This document shows, piece by piece, positions 45,301 through 54,256 of a stretch of DNA of 64,000 nt. Origin of the DNA: Candidatus Alcyoniella australis (lineage in GTDB: Bacteria; Lernaellota; Lernaellaia; JAVCCG01; Alcyoniellaceae); the NCBI GenBank assembly GCA_030765605.1, contig JAVCCG010000107.1, positions 20,380-84,379 on the forward strand. Reading direction: 5' to 3'. Numbering within the stretch: position 1 is the stretch's first letter; each line of letters opens with the position of its first letter. The position numbers and the translations under genes are program-made. The notes under the pieces are model-generated. The model had not been told where the DNA came from. It ran no database searches and saw nothing but the letters and a program-made list of their open reading frames with translations.

Positions 45301-46137
45301 CTAATCAACTTCCATTTGTCGAACCAATTGCGCCAGCTGCGCACTCTGTTCCAGCAGCCGGTCCAACGTCCCCAGATCGATCATGCTCGCCGCGTCGCAA
45401 CGCGCGCTGGACGGCTCGGGATGAGCCTCAAGAAACAGTGCGTTGGTGCCCGCCGCCACGGCCGCGCGCGTCAGGTGCGGCACGAACTGCGGCTCGCCTC
45501 CGCGCGGGTCCGCGCTGGGAATGCCGTAGATGCGCACGATGTGCGTCGAGTCGTAGACCACCGGGCATCCCAGGTCCTGCATGATCGGGATGCAGCGCAA
45601 ATCCGACACCAGCCGGTTGTAGCCGAAGCACGAGCCGCGCTCGGTGAGCAGCACCTGATCGCACCCCGCATGGCGCAGCTTGCCCACGGCCGAGGACATG
45701 TTCTCCGGCGCGAGGAACTGCCCCTTCTTGACGTTGACCGGCTTCCCCGCGGCGCCTGCCGCGAGCATCAGGCTTGTCTGCTGGCAGAGGTAGGCCGGGA
45801 TCTGCAGCACATCGAGCACCTCGGCCGCGGCCGCGATGTCCTCGATGCGGTGGATGTCGGAAAGCACGGGCACGCCGATCTGCGCTTTGATCTGCGCCAG
45901 CTGTTCCAGTCCGTCGTGCAGCCCCGGGCCCAGGTAGCCGGTGGCCGAACCGCGGTTGTCTTTCTCGTAACTGGCCTTGAACACGTAGCCCACGCCCAGC
46001 TTTCGACACAGCTTGCTTACGTGCTCGGCCACGCGCAGGGCCACGTCGATGTCCTCGAGCACGCACGGCCCGCAGATCAGGGCCAGCGGATGTCCGCGGC
46101 CGATGGGGACGTCGCCGATTGTTACGTTCTTCATCAT
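45301..46137 (-). CDS. kdsA: 3-deoxy-8-phosphooctulonate (Kdo-8-P) synthase, metal-dependent class
   Basis: This 278-residue enzyme condenses arabinose-5-phosphate and PEP for Kdo. It shows FKASYEKDNRGSATGYLGPG, PVLSDIHRIED, QIPAYLCQQTSLM, VNVKKGQFLAPENM and DSTHIVR. CGPCVLED carries the Cys that marks metal-dependent enzymes (Aquifex type); the E. coli form has Asn there. ATG codons at 46137 and 46134 are both possible. kdsB, kdsC and kdsD are not in the window. Confidence 0.95.
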   Translation of the reverse strand: MMKNVTIGDVPIGRGHPLALICGPCVLEDIDVALRVAEHVSKLCRKLGVGYVFKASYEKDNRGSATGYLGPGLHDGLEQLAQIKAQIGVPVLSDIHRIEDIAAAAEVLDVLQIPAYLCQQTSLMLAAGAAGKPVNVKKGQFLAPENMSSAVGKLRHAGCDQVLLTERGSCFGYNRLVSDLRCIPIMQDLGCPVVYDSTHIVRIYGIPSADPRGGEPQFVPHLTRAAVAAGTNALFLEAHPEPSSARCDAASMIDLGTLDRLLEQSAQLAQLVRQMEVD

Positions 46138-46138
46138 G

Positions 46139-46339
46139 CTATTTCTCGGGCGGCCAGGGTTGGGCTTCGTCGATCAGGAAGTTGGCGATGCCCTCCTGCA
46201 CCAGGTAGATCTTGCTGCACGCCTCGCAGATAAATCCCTCGGGCTCGAAGTGATCAACCAGCTCGCCGTGACATTTGGGGCAGACCAGGATCTGCCGGAT
46301 ATCGGGTTTGAGGTCCGCCGGAATCCGCTGTGCGGCCAT
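46139..46339 (-). CDS. Trm112/YcaR-like zinc-ribbon protein
   Basis: A 66-residue protein with two CxxC knuckles (CPKCHGEL and CEACSKIY) and the LVCP...FLIDEAQ frame of the Trm112/UPF0434 family. Small members commonly sit among LPS genes (ycaR lies between lpxK and kdsB in E. coli), which fits kdsA next to it. ATG at 46339 is the family start; the frame is open further upstream inside the epimerase gene but that part is not family-like. Confidence 0.82.
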   Translation of the reverse strand: MAAQRIPADLKPDIRQILVCPKCHGELVDHFEPEGFICEACSKIYLVQEGIANFLIDEAQPWPPEK

Positions 46340-46340
46340 C

Positions 46341-47282
46341 TCAGCCGTAGATGTGTTTGATCCATTCCCACTCATTGCCAAGCCCCTCCCTGAGATCGAC
46401 ATGCGGAGCGAAACCCAGATCGGCCGCTGCCCGCGAGATGTCGGCGGCCGTATGCCGCACGTCACCCTTGGCAGTCTGCCGACGCTGAACCACCGGCATA
46501 CTGCCGGCGATCTGCTGGATCAGCTCGATAACCGAGTTCATGTCGGTTCGGTTTCCGCCACCGAGATTATACACCGCCCCGTCGGTTCCATTGAGCGCGG
46601 CGAGGAGATTCCCCTCGACGATGTCCGAGATATAGGTGAAATCGCGAGTCTGCATCCCGTCGCCGTAAAGCTCGAATTCATCCTGCAGCAGCGCGGAACG
46701 CAGTAGCCGATGGAACGCCATGTCCGGCCGCTGACGCGGCCCGAAGACCGTGAAGTAGCGCAGGGCCACGGCGGGCACGCCGTAGTTGCGCTGATAGAGT
46801 AGACAAAGGTGCTCGGAGGCGAGCTTGGTCACGCCGTAGGGCGACATCGGTGCGGGCCGCGCATCCTCGCTTGTGGGCAGCGCCTCGGCGTCGCCGTAAA
46901 CCGAGCTGGACGAGGCGAACACCAGCCGCCTAAGCTCGCGGCCCTTGCACTGCTCGAGCAGCATCTGCGTGCCCAGCAGGTTGTGGTGGGTGTAGACCGC
47001 GAACTGCTTGCCCCAACTGGCGCGCACCCCGGCCTGAGCCGCCTGGTGAAAGATCAGCTCCACGCCGTCCAGGGCCGTACCGAGCTCTTCGCGCGCCAGG
47101 TCGAGCTCGAGAAACTCGAAGCGCGCGTGGCCTAGGACCGAGCTTAAGTTGTCGTGCTTAATCCGCGGGTCGTAGTAGTCGGTGAAGCAGTCCACACCAA
47201 CCACGTCCATGCCCTCGTTGAGCAGTCGTTGGGCCAGGTGCGACCCGACGAATCCCGCCACTCCGGTTACCAGCGCCTTCAC
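46341..47282 (-). CDS. NAD-dependent sugar-nucleotide epimerase (extended SDR)
   Basis: This 313-residue SDR has the NAD loop GVAGFVGSHLAQ, the catalytic YGVTK (YxxxK) after SPYG, and ALRYFTVFGPRQRPDMAFHRL, which resembles UDP-glucuronate/UDP-galacturonate 4-epimerases. It likely makes a core or O-antigen sugar donor. GTG at 47282 overlaps the upstream stop as GTGA and is preferred to the longer open frame, which has no family similarity. Confidence 0.88.
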   Translation of the reverse strand: MKALVTGVAGFVGSHLAQRLLNEGMDVVGVDCFTDYYDPRIKHDNLSSVLGHARFEFLELDLAREELGTALDGVELIFHQAAQAGVRASWGKQFAVYTHHNLLGTQMLLEQCKGRELRRLVFASSSSVYGDAEALPTSEDARPAPMSPYGVTKLASEHLCLLYQRNYGVPAVALRYFTVFGPRQRPDMAFHRLLRSALLQDEFELYGDGMQTRDFTYISDIVEGNLLAALNGTDGAVYNLGGGNRTDMNSVIELIQQIAGSMPVVQRRQTAKGDVRHTAADISRAAADLGFAPHVDLREGLGNEWEWIKHIYG

Positions 47283-48349
47283 TGTCGATTCATCCTCATC
47301 TTGATGCTCCTGATGACCTCGCTGGTCAGCGGATCGACCCTTGTGCCGCAGACCTCCACGGCCGCACCGCACTGCCGGGCCGACTCGCGAAATTCATCGT
47401 CGTTGCCGGGCCTGATCGCAAGTATATCCGGCTTCAGCGCCAACAGCGCATCCGTCGGACCAGGCCGATCGACAACGAACACCCGGTCCACGCACTGCAA
47501 GTGCGCCACCAGCTCCTTGCGCACCTCAAGCGGCTCCAGCGGCCGCCAGGAATCCAGCCGCTCCTTGGCCAGCTCGTCCGAGTATAAGCCAACATACAGC
47601 TCGTCACACAGCGCGGCAGCCATTTGCAAATAGCGCAGCTGCCCGATGTGCAGCAGGTCGAATGCGCCCAATGCCACGGCTGCCCTGCGGCCGGACCGTT
47701 GCAACTGCTCGATCGCAGCGGCCGCGCCCGGCAGGTCGACGATCTTGGATTGCGCTTTGCGCGGCGAGCGCCGTATACGGTCGGTTGAAAGCGCCCAGTC
47801 CACGCCCTGGGCCAGATCCCCGGCCACGCGCTGGGGCAGCGGCCCACCGTGCTCGCGCAGGTGTTCGAGATTGGCGATTCCCATGCCGCTGAGCAGCAGC
47901 ACGGCACTCACGGCACAGCCTCGGCCCAGCCCCACGTCCGAGAGCTTGTCGCCGAACATCAGGCTCGCCTCGAGGTCGATCTGGAAATCAAGGCAGGCCT
48001 GATCGATCATGCCGGTTGCGGGCTTGCGACAGCCGCACTCCATTGCGTATTGCTCGACCTTGCCATCGGGCAGATGCGGGCAATGATAAAAGCGGTCAAT
48101 GCGGGCTCCCTGCTCGGCCAGCATCTGGGCCAGCCGACGGTTGACCTGTTCGAGCTGTTCAGGCTCGATCAGCCCACGCGCGATTCCCGATTGGTTGCTG
48201 ACCACGATCACCAACCAGCCAGCCTCGTTGAGGCGCACAATGGCCTCGGCCGATCCCGGGATCAGCTCCAACTGCTCGACATCACACAGATAGCCCTTAT
48301 CAACGTTGATGGTCCCGTCGCGGTCGAGAAATGCGGCCGGCCTGCTCAT
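47279..48349 (-). CDS. GmhB phosphatase fused to HldE-type nucleotidyltransferase
   Basis: A 356-residue two-domain protein. Residues 1-190 are a HAD phosphatase (FLDRDGTIN with Asp9 and Asp11, and the zinc loop Cys90, His92, Cys105, Cys107) like GmhB, which removes the 7-phosphate from heptose-1,7-bisphosphate. Residues 222-356 are a cytidylyltransferase fold as in the HldE C-terminus, with GAFDLLHIGQ (228-237) and LTSEVIRSI. The usual HxGH is HxGQ (His234, Gln237), and the VKGxDY block reads IRPGND, so activity or substrate may be altered. With HldA at 37290 it would complete ADP-heptose synthesis. gmhA and hldD are not seen. Confidence 0.88.
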   Translation of the reverse strand: MSRPAAFLDRDGTINVDKGYLCDVEQLELIPGSAEAIVRLNEAGWLVIVVSNQSGIARGLIEPEQLEQVNRRLAQMLAEQGARIDRFYHCPHLPDGKVEQYAMECGCRKPATGMIDQACLDFQIDLEASLMFGDKLSDVGLGRGCAVSAVLLLSGMGIANLEHLREHGGPLPQRVAGDLAQGVDWALSTDRIRRSPRKAQSKIVDLPGAAAAIEQLQRSGRRAAVALGAFDLLHIGQLRYLQMAAALCDELYVGLYSDELAKERLDSWRPLEPLEVRKELVAHLQCVDRVFVVDRPGPTDALLALKPDILAIRPGNDDEFRESARQCGAAVEVCGTRVDPLTSEVIRSIKMRMNRQ

Positions 48350-48350
48350 C

Positions 48351-49424
48351 TTAGCCCTTGATCAAGGCGATCAAGCCCTCGAGGTCGTCGAATTCCATTT
48401 GTACGTCCACAACCAGGGTCATTGGTATCCCTTTTTGCCGCAAACCCTGTGAAGAAAGCCGCACCGCGTCCTTGGCGGTCGTCAGAGTATAGGTCAATCC
48501 ATCAGGCGTCGCAAGCGCGGCCAACTCTTCGTAATCACGGACCAAATAGCGATGGTGGTCGCCGAAGTCGCGCCGCGCGATCACCTGTACGCCAAGCCCC
48601 TGCACAGTGTTGTCAAACCCTCCGGAATCGGCCAAACCGCAAAACGAAAGCACCTTTTGTCCTCTGATTTCATCTAGATCGACCGGACTACCGTCTTCGA
48701 GCCGCCGCAGGCCGACCGTTGATAGTCGGCTTTGGAACACCGGCGTTTGCCCGGCCAGCCGATGCACCCACTGCAGCAGATCGTCATCGGCCGGGCCCTT
48801 GGAGAGCACGATCGCCTTGGCGCGCTTAAGCTGCGTCAGCGGTTCACGTAGCGGACCGGCGGGCAGCAGCCGACTGTTGCCAAAACCGTTGACCGCGTCG
48901 ATCAACAGCAGGTCCAGGTCGCGCTGCAACCGACGATGGGAGAACCCGTCGTCCATCAGCACGATCTCGCAGCCGAAATGCCGCACCAGGTGTTCCGCAG
49001 CCAGGCAGCGGTCGGCTGCCACGTACAGCGGCACCTCGGGTACGCTCTGGGCAATCAGCCGCGGCTCGTCGCCCGCGACCTGCGCATCGACCAGCGGACC
49101 GTTCCCCGCGCAGACCAGTGCGCCGCGCCTCGATCCGCTGCCCCCGTAACCCCGGCTGACGATCCCTACCTTGGCGCCATCGGAGTGCAACCGCCGGGCC
49201 AGCGCGATTACCGTGGGGGTCTTGCCCGCTCCGCCCACGCTGATATTGCCCACGCAGACCGTACGCGCCTGCACGCGATGGGTGGGCAACAGGCCGTGAT
49301 CGTAGGCTGCGTTGCGCAGACCGATTGCCGCGCCGTAGCAAGCGGCCGCGACCCGGGCGATCGGCACCAGGGGGCCGGGCTTGAGCCACACGGGCGGCAA
49401 TGCCGGTGTCGGCTCCTGATTCAT
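48351..49424 (-). CDS. lpxK: Tetraacyldisaccharide 4'-kinase
   Basis: The 357-residue LpxK phosphorylates the lipid A disaccharide at the inner membrane. The P-loop is GNISVGGAGKTP, followed by VGIVSRGYGG, and DGFSHRRLQRDLDLLLIDA with its catalytic acidic cluster. The N-terminal hydrophobic helix (about 18-37) gives membrane association. It starts one base after the zinc-ribbon gene's stop and ends one base before the GmhB fusion, so these are one transcript. Confidence 0.95.
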   Translation of the reverse strand: MNQEPTPALPPVWLKPGPLVPIARVAAACYGAAIGLRNAAYDHGLLPTHRVQARTVCVGNISVGGAGKTPTVIALARRLHSDGAKVGIVSRGYGGSGSRRGALVCAGNGPLVDAQVAGDEPRLIAQSVPEVPLYVAADRCLAAEHLVRHFGCEIVLMDDGFSHRRLQRDLDLLLIDAVNGFGNSRLLPAGPLREPLTQLKRAKAIVLSKGPADDDLLQWVHRLAGQTPVFQSRLSTVGLRRLEDGSPVDLDEIRGQKVLSFCGLADSGGFDNTVQGLGVQVIARRDFGDHHRYLVRDYEELAALATPDGLTYTLTTAKDAVRLSSQGLRQKGIPMTLVVDVQMEFDDLEGLIALIKG

Positions 49425-49425
49425 C

Positions 49426-49740
49426 TCAGCGGAAGACTTGGAGAACCTTGATGATCACGCCCGATTGCTTGCTGTTGACCGCGAAAAGTTGATCGAGCTC
49501 GCCCGCGTCGAGAAAGATCCCGCCGCAGTGCGTGCACTTGTCGACCTTGACTCCCATGAACTCGATTTCGACCAGCTCCATTCCGTCCTTGGGGCAGCGC
49601 ATCCAGTGGGTCTGTTTGAGCTGATCGCGCTGGTCCTGCTCGAGCTGCGCCTCGCGCTGCTGCGCCAGTTTCCGCTGACGCTCGTACTCCTGGCGTGCGA
49701 AGTACTCGTCCTCGTTCTTCTTGCCGATCTTGGGATCCAT
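49426..49740 (-). CDS. zf-TFIIB-type zinc-ribbon protein
   Basis: A 104-residue protein with an N-terminal charged coiled-coil-like stretch (about 12-44, rich in Gln, Arg, Glu) and a zf-TFIIB ribbon (MRCPKDGMEL ... CTHCGGIFLDAGELDQL). Stand-alone members are widespread and uncharacterised. GGAGG is four bases before the ATG. It is the first gene of the long minus-strand envelope run. Confidence 0.8.
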   Translation of the reverse strand: MDPKIGKKNEDEYFARQEYERQRKLAQQREAQLEQDQRDQLKQTHWMRCPKDGMELVEIEFMGVKVDKCTHCGGIFLDAGELDQLFAVNSKQSGVIIKVLQVFR

Positions 49741-49777
49741 TTTGCCTCCGCCAATAACATTTACATAATGACGCCCA

Positions 49778-49808
49778 CTTATATGGCAGGCGACGCGTAA
49801 AAAATCAA
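49778..49808 (-). promoter_or_regulatory. Weak candidate promoter of the envelope run
   Basis: On the minus strand TTGATT (49803-49808) and TATAAG (49778-49783) are present, but 19 bases apart, longer than ideal. The -10 is good; the -35 assignment is uncertain. Confidence 0.3.
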
Positions 49809-49889
49809 CGTCAGCCCGAGGAGATCACTAGGCTTGAACATCACTGCCGCTTGGACCAAACTAGGACAGATTTTTTGGAGGAACCACCG

Positions 49890-52220
49890 ATGACCAAAGG
49901 CATGTCACGTTTATTGCTCTCACTGTGCTTGGTGTTGCTGATCGCGGTCCCGGCCCTGGCCGCGGACTCGAATCTGCTGAACCGCACTTCGACCACGGTC
50001 GAGCCGATCTATCAGGACGCGACCACGGTCGAACTCGCCGTGCGTTTCGGCGGACTCGAAATCGAGCCGACCCAACTGCTGGGATCGAACTTCACCTCGA
50101 TCGAGATCGACTCCACCGGCGTGCTGGGTGTGGTCGGTGCGCCGCGTGTGCCGGTGCTGCGCCGCTTTGTACGCATCCCGTTCGGCGGCGAGCCGCTGCT
50201 GGAGGTGCTCGACGCATCGGGCGCCACGTACAGCGCCGACCAATGGGGCGGCAGCCTGCCGGTGCAGCCTCAGCAGCCGCCCGTGCCCAAGCTGCCCGGA
50301 GCGCTGGCCGCGCGCGAGCTGACCGTTGATCGCGAGATCTACGCCTCGGACCGCATGCTGCTGGACGAACTGGCGCAAATCGCCGAGGTCGGCGTGTGGC
50401 GCGGCCTGCGCATCGCGCTGATCGAGGTCTACCCGGTCGATCTCAATCCGACCACCAACAGCATCGACTTGCTGCAGAGCATCACGCTCTCGATCTCGGT
50501 TCCCGATGCCGACCTGCGGGCTACGGAGCTGGCGCTGGAGCGCTTCAGCGACGAGCGCGAACTCGAGGCCGCGCGGATGCTGCTGATCAATCCTCCCGAA
50601 GCGGTCAAGGGCTCCAAGCAGCTCGAGCGCACGATGATGGTAATCGCGCCGCCCGCCCTGAGCGTTGATCCGTCCCTGGACGCCTACCTGGTCTGGAAGC
50701 GACTGCTGGGTTACGACGTGCTACTGCTGACCACCGACGTCACGGGCAGCGACGCCAACTCGGTGCGCGCGGCGATTCAGAACGTCTACACCACCTACCC
50801 CGTGCCGCTGACCAGCGTGCTGCTGGTAGGCGACACCGATTCGATCGGCTACTTCAACGGCAGCGGCTCGGGCAGCCCGGCCACCGACCTGTACTTCGCT
50901 GCGGTCGACGGCTCGGACTACTACCCGGACCTCGATGTCGGCCGCCTGCCGGTGCGCGACGCCTCGCAACTGGGCAACGCGGTGAACAAACTGATGTCCC
51001 ACGAGCGCGGGCTGTGGACCATCGGCGACGCCTGGATCACCCACGCGACCTTCATGGCGGGGAACGATAATTACGACATCACCGAGGGGACCCACAACCA
51101 CGTGATCAGCACTTTCCTCGATCCGCGCGTCTGGGTCAGCGACCGGGTCTACGATCACACCTACAACGCCGGACCATCGGACATCACCGCCTCGATCAAC
51201 GCCGGATCGAGCTTCGTCACCTACTCCGGCCACGGCAGCGAGACCAGTTGGGCCGACGGCCCACCGTACAACCAGAGCCAGGTGCGCGCCCTGAGCAACG
51301 CGGTCTATCCCTTTGTTCAGTCCTACGCCTGCCTCACGGGCAAATACGAGGTCAACGAGTCGTTCGCCGAGACCTGGGTTCGCGCCGGAGCTGGCGCCGC
51401 GGTCTTCATGGGTAGCTCGGTCTCCAGCTACTGGGACGAGGACGACCTGATGGAACGCGCGGTGTTCGACGGCTACTTCAACGAATCGCTGAGCTCGACC
51501 TACGGCATGATGGATTTTGGCAAGATGGCGCTGCTTACGGAATACGGGCCGACCAGCGACGTGCTGCGTTACTTTGAGATGTACAACATCATGGGTGACG
51601 CCACCCTCGAAGTTCGCTCCGAGGTCCCGCTGCAACTCACGATGGACGTGGACAATCCGTTGCTGCTCCCCTTGAGCAGCGTCGAGATCAGCGTGCCCGA
51701 GACCCCCGCGGTGCGCGTCACGCTCTATATCGCCGGACTGCTGCACGCCTCGGCCCTGACCGACGAGAGCGGCGCGGTGAGCTTTGTCATCGACCCGCCG
51801 ATCGGGGGCAACACCGTAATGACCATCGCCGCGACCAAGCACAACACCCTGCCCGCGGTGCTCGACGTGCCGGTGGTGGACTCCGGCGTGCGCGTCGACT
51901 CGTTCACGGCCAGCGGCTTTGATTACGCGGTGGGCCTGGACTGGCAGTCCAGCGTGGAGACCGGCGTACAGAGCTACGCGCTGTACCGCTCCGATCTCGA
52001 GGACGGCGAGTACGCCTTGATCGCCGAGGGCATCGCCCCCGGCGGATCGCCCTATTACTACGAGGACCAGCCGCTGAACGGCGGTCTGACCTACTTCTAC
52101 AAGCTCGAGGTTCTCACGGACGTGGGCTCGGTCTGGTACGGACCGGTCAGCGCCACGACCACCGGACAGGGGCAGCCGCCCGAGGATGACGACGACGACG
52201 ATTCGTCCTGCGGCGGCTGA
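49890..52220 (+). CDS. Secreted gingipain-family (C25) cysteine peptidase with Asp-rich Cys-Gly-Gly tail
   Basis: A 776-residue exported protein: signal peptide (1-24, ending ALA), a gingipain propeptide-like region, then a C25 caspase-fold domain with His448 in YSGHGS and Cys481 in SYACLTGKY forming the dyad. Beta-sandwich and FN3-like domains follow (about 580-755). The C-terminus is seven Asp residues, then SSCGG and stop. There is no C-terminal membrane helix, so it is not a MYXO-CTERM or Por-type signal I recognise; the tail may be a sorting or lipidation mark. ATG at 49890 has GGAGG eight bases upstream. It is the only plus-strand gene between the envelope run and the dnaE run. Confidence 0.88.
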   Translation: MTKGMSRLLLSLCLVLLIAVPALAADSNLLNRTSTTVEPIYQDATTVELAVRFGGLEIEPTQLLGSNFTSIEIDSTGVLGVVGAPRVPVLRRFVRIPFGGEPLLEVLDASGATYSADQWGGSLPVQPQQPPVPKLPGALAARELTVDREIYASDRMLLDELAQIAEVGVWRGLRIALIEVYPVDLNPTTNSIDLLQSITLSISVPDADLRATELALERFSDERELEAARMLLINPPEAVKGSKQLERTMMVIAPPALSVDPSLDAYLVWKRLLGYDVLLLTTDVTGSDANSVRAAIQNVYTTYPVPLTSVLLVGDTDSIGYFNGSGSGSPATDLYFAAVDGSDYYPDLDVGRLPVRDASQLGNAVNKLMSHERGLWTIGDAWITHATFMAGNDNYDITEGTHNHVISTFLDPRVWVSDRVYDHTYNAGPSDITASINAGSSFVTYSGHGSETSWADGPPYNQSQVRALSNAVYPFVQSYACLTGKYEVNESFAETWVRAGAGAAVFMGSSVSSYWDEDDLMERAVFDGYFNESLSSTYGMMDFGKMALLTEYGPTSDVLRYFEMYNIMGDATLEVRSEVPLQLTMDVDNPLLLPLSSVEISVPETPAVRVTLYIAGLLHASALTDESGAVSFVIDPPIGGNTVMTIAATKHNTLPAVLDVPVVDSGVRVDSFTASGFDYAVGLDWQSSVETGVQSYALYRSDLEDGEYALIAEGIAPGGSPYYYEDQPLNGGLTYFYKLEVLTDVGSVWYGPVSATTTGQGQPPEDDDDDDSSCGG

Positions 52221-52243
52221 TCGCCGGACAACCTGGATAAAAC

Positions 52244-52275
52244 AAGGGCCAAGGCACTGCGCCTCGGCCCTTTTC
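52244..52275. terminator. Bidirectional intrinsic terminator
   Basis: AAGGGCC-A-AGGC, a five-base loop, then GCCT-C-GGCCCTT forms an 11-pair hairpin with one mismatch. T-rich tails follow on both strands (TTTTCTTTG on plus, TTGTTTT on minus), so it can end both the peptidase gene and the converging lipoprotein run. Confidence 0.85.
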
Positions 52276-52294
52276 TTTGTGCGTATTAATCCCG

Positions 52295-52627
52295 CTATTG
52301 GCCCGGTGGCAACGGTGAAAGCGTGACGGTTATCGTTTGGACGTAGCGCTGGGAGTAGATCTCCTTTTTAAAAGTCTGGTACCCCGCCTTGCGCAGCTCG
52401 ATGATGTGTACGCCGCCGGCGAGCATCAGGTGCTCGCGGTCGCCGTCGAAGTCCTTGGCCCGGCCCACGTACTGGCCGTCGACAAAGACCTCGGCGCTGG
52501 AGGGATCGCAGCTGATGGCGATCAGCCCCTCGTTGCCCACCTGTTCGGTGTTGATGTGCGCCGGCGCGCAGGCCCCGAGCAGCATCAGCGCCAGGGCGGA
52601 CATCGCCACAATCGCGTATCGCTTCAT
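52295..52627 (-). CDS. PEGA-domain lipoprotein
   Basis: A 110-residue lipoprotein: signal peptide with lipobox LLGAC (Cys20), then a PEGA domain (SSAEVFVDGQYVG ... GVHIIELRKAGYQTFKKEI), which is a surface or periplasmic beta fold. ATG at 52627 has AAAGGAG six bases upstream. It follows the CsgG-like gene by 13 bases, so the two are likely co-expressed as part of an envelope assembly. Confidence 0.88.
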   Translation of the reverse strand: MKRYAIVAMSALALMLLGACAPAHINTEQVGNEGLIAISCDPSSAEVFVDGQYVGRAKDFDGDREHLMLAGGVHIIELRKAGYQTFKKEIYSQRYVQTITVTLSPLPPGQ

Positions 52628-52640
52628 TGCGCGCTCCTTT

Positions 52641-53582
52641 CTACTGCTTGATCCAGACCATGTCGCCGCGGCCAAAGCCGCTGCCCGACACGATCCGGCA
52701 GATCGCGGCGTCGTCGCCGAAGAATTCGCTGACCTCCAGCTCGCCGACTTGCGCTCCGGGGGCCGTACCGAGCACCAGCCCGGTGTCCGGATCGGTGATC
52801 GACTGCCCCTTGCCGCGTACGACCAGCTGGTCGCCGCGCTTGAGTCCGGTGCGCTGGCCGGCGTTGATGTAAACTCGGCCGCCCTGCACCTGGGCGATCT
52901 TGCCCGACCACTCGATGTAATTGAGCTGGCGCACCACGTTGCCGGTGAACTGCACGATGGCCGCGCGCAACGCGTCGGTGGCCAAGCCCTCGTCGTAACT
53001 GGCGCGCTGGCCCTGGCCGAGAAACTCCGATACCTCGATCTGGAAGCGCCCGGTTCCCGAGTCGGCGTAGATGATCTGGCCGGTGTTGACGTCGATCACC
53101 TTGATGTCCACCGTGACCTCGGCGGTCTGGATCTTCTTCTTGTAGCCGAAGCTCTCGATCCCCTCGACCTTGGTGGAGTAGTTGGTGATGTTGCCGATCA
53201 CCACCGCGTTGACTCCCAGCACGCGGCCGGTCTGGGCCGCGGTGGCCGGGTCGATGTCGGCCTCGCGCGAACGCCGGTTCTCGTCAAGCACCTTATCCAG
53301 GTCGCCGCGCTCGATCATGATGAAGTTGCCGGACTTGAACAGCTCGGTTGTTAAAATCTCAGCCGCCACATCGCCGAGGTTCATCCGTCGATTGGGCGTC
53401 TTGTTGTTGAATTCGATCACAGCGATGCGCTTCTTGGGTCCCTTGTTGACCACGGCCGCGTCGGGAATCGTGGTCCCTTGGTCGTAGCCGCCCGAGACCG
53501 TGGGCGCCTTGCTGGTGCAGCCGCCGATCACGAGCATCAGCATCGCTACCAGGGCCAGGCTGAGCTTTATCTTGGCTCCCAT
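52641..53582 (-). CDS. CsgG-family lipoprotein
   Basis: A 313-residue lipoprotein (lipobox VIGGC, Cys22) with a CsgG domain (RIAVIEFNNKTPN, then LTTELFKSGNFIMIERGDLDKV and GRVLGVNAVVIGNI) and a C-terminal beta extension (about 225-313) beyond the usual family. CsgG forms an outer-membrane secretion channel for curli; most relatives are of unknown role. GGAGG lies six bases before ATG. Grouping with DUF799 and PEGA lipoproteins resembles the CsgG/DUF4810/DUF799 set known in other bacteria. Confidence 0.88.
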   Translation of the reverse strand: MGAKIKLSLALVAMLMLVIGGCTSKAPTVSGGYDQGTTIPDAAVVNKGPKKRIAVIEFNNKTPNRRMNLGDVAAEILTTELFKSGNFIMIERGDLDKVLDENRRSREADIDPATAAQTGRVLGVNAVVIGNITNYSTKVEGIESFGYKKKIQTAEVTVDIKVIDVNTGQIIYADSGTGRFQIEVSEFLGQGQRASYDEGLATDALRAAIVQFTGNVVRQLNYIEWSGKIAQVQGGRVYINAGQRTGLKRGDQLVVRGKGQSITDPDTGLVLGTAPGAQVGELEVSEFFGDDAAICRIVSGSGFGRGDMVWIKQ

Positions 53583-53659
53583 TATTTCCTCCTGTGTTAC
53601 AACTCGCGGCCGTTGACGAAAATCATCGGGCCGCTACCTTCATACCCCAAAAACTGCGG

Positions 53660-54256
53660 TCAGGGCAAAGTGGAGAACGCTCGCTGGCTGACCTGCCGCA
53701 CGTAGGGCTCGTAGGGCGACAGCGCAAAAATCCAGGTCTGGGCCGTGGTCTCCCGATCGACTCCCACGCGCAGGTCGACCACCCGGTCGTCCCACCACCA
53801 TATAACCTCGCCCGAGGGCACTTCGACCAACTCGAAACGTGCGCCCACGGTAATCGAGGCGTATTGCACTAAAAACGTCTTCTTCCAAACCGTCACGGTG
53901 GTGAACAACACCGCGTCGGTGCCGAAGATCTCGTAGAGGTCCTGCATGTCCAGCAAGTGCAGATCCTCGGCCACGTACATGCCTTCGTCCTGCATCAGCT
54001 GGTCCACCGTGCCCGAGGAGAGCACGTTGTAGCCGCGGTCGCGCAGCTCCTGCTCGACGATCGGCCGGAACGCCTCGGGCGCGTCCATATCGGCCGTGGC
54101 GTTGAACGGCGGCAGCACGGCCACGCTGAGCATGCGAAAGGGGTCGAAGTCCGGGGACGTGTAATGCTTCTGCGCACTGCTGCACGCGATCAAGGCCAAG
54201 GCGCAGAGCATAATCAGCAGTAAAACGGCCGCGCGGCCGTAATTTAATACACGCAT
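53660..54256 (-). CDS. DUF799 (GNA1162-like) lipoprotein
   Basis: A 198-residue lipoprotein with lipobox LIAC (Cys25) and the DUF799 pattern: SVAVLPPFNATADM, VEQELRDRGYNVLS, LYEIFGTDAVLFTTVTVW and VEVPSGEVIWWWDD. Homologue GNA1162 of Neisseria is an outer-membrane lipoprotein of unclear function. It overlaps the preceding gene by 13 bases. Confidence 0.82.
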   Translation of the reverse strand: MRVLNYGRAAVLLLIMLCALALIACSSAQKHYTSPDFDPFRMLSVAVLPPFNATADMDAPEAFRPIVEQELRDRGYNVLSSGTVDQLMQDEGMYVAEDLHLLDMQDLYEIFGTDAVLFTTVTVWKKTFLVQYASITVGARFELVEVPSGEVIWWWDDRVVDLRVGVDRETTAQTWIFALSPYEPYVRQVSQRAFSTLP

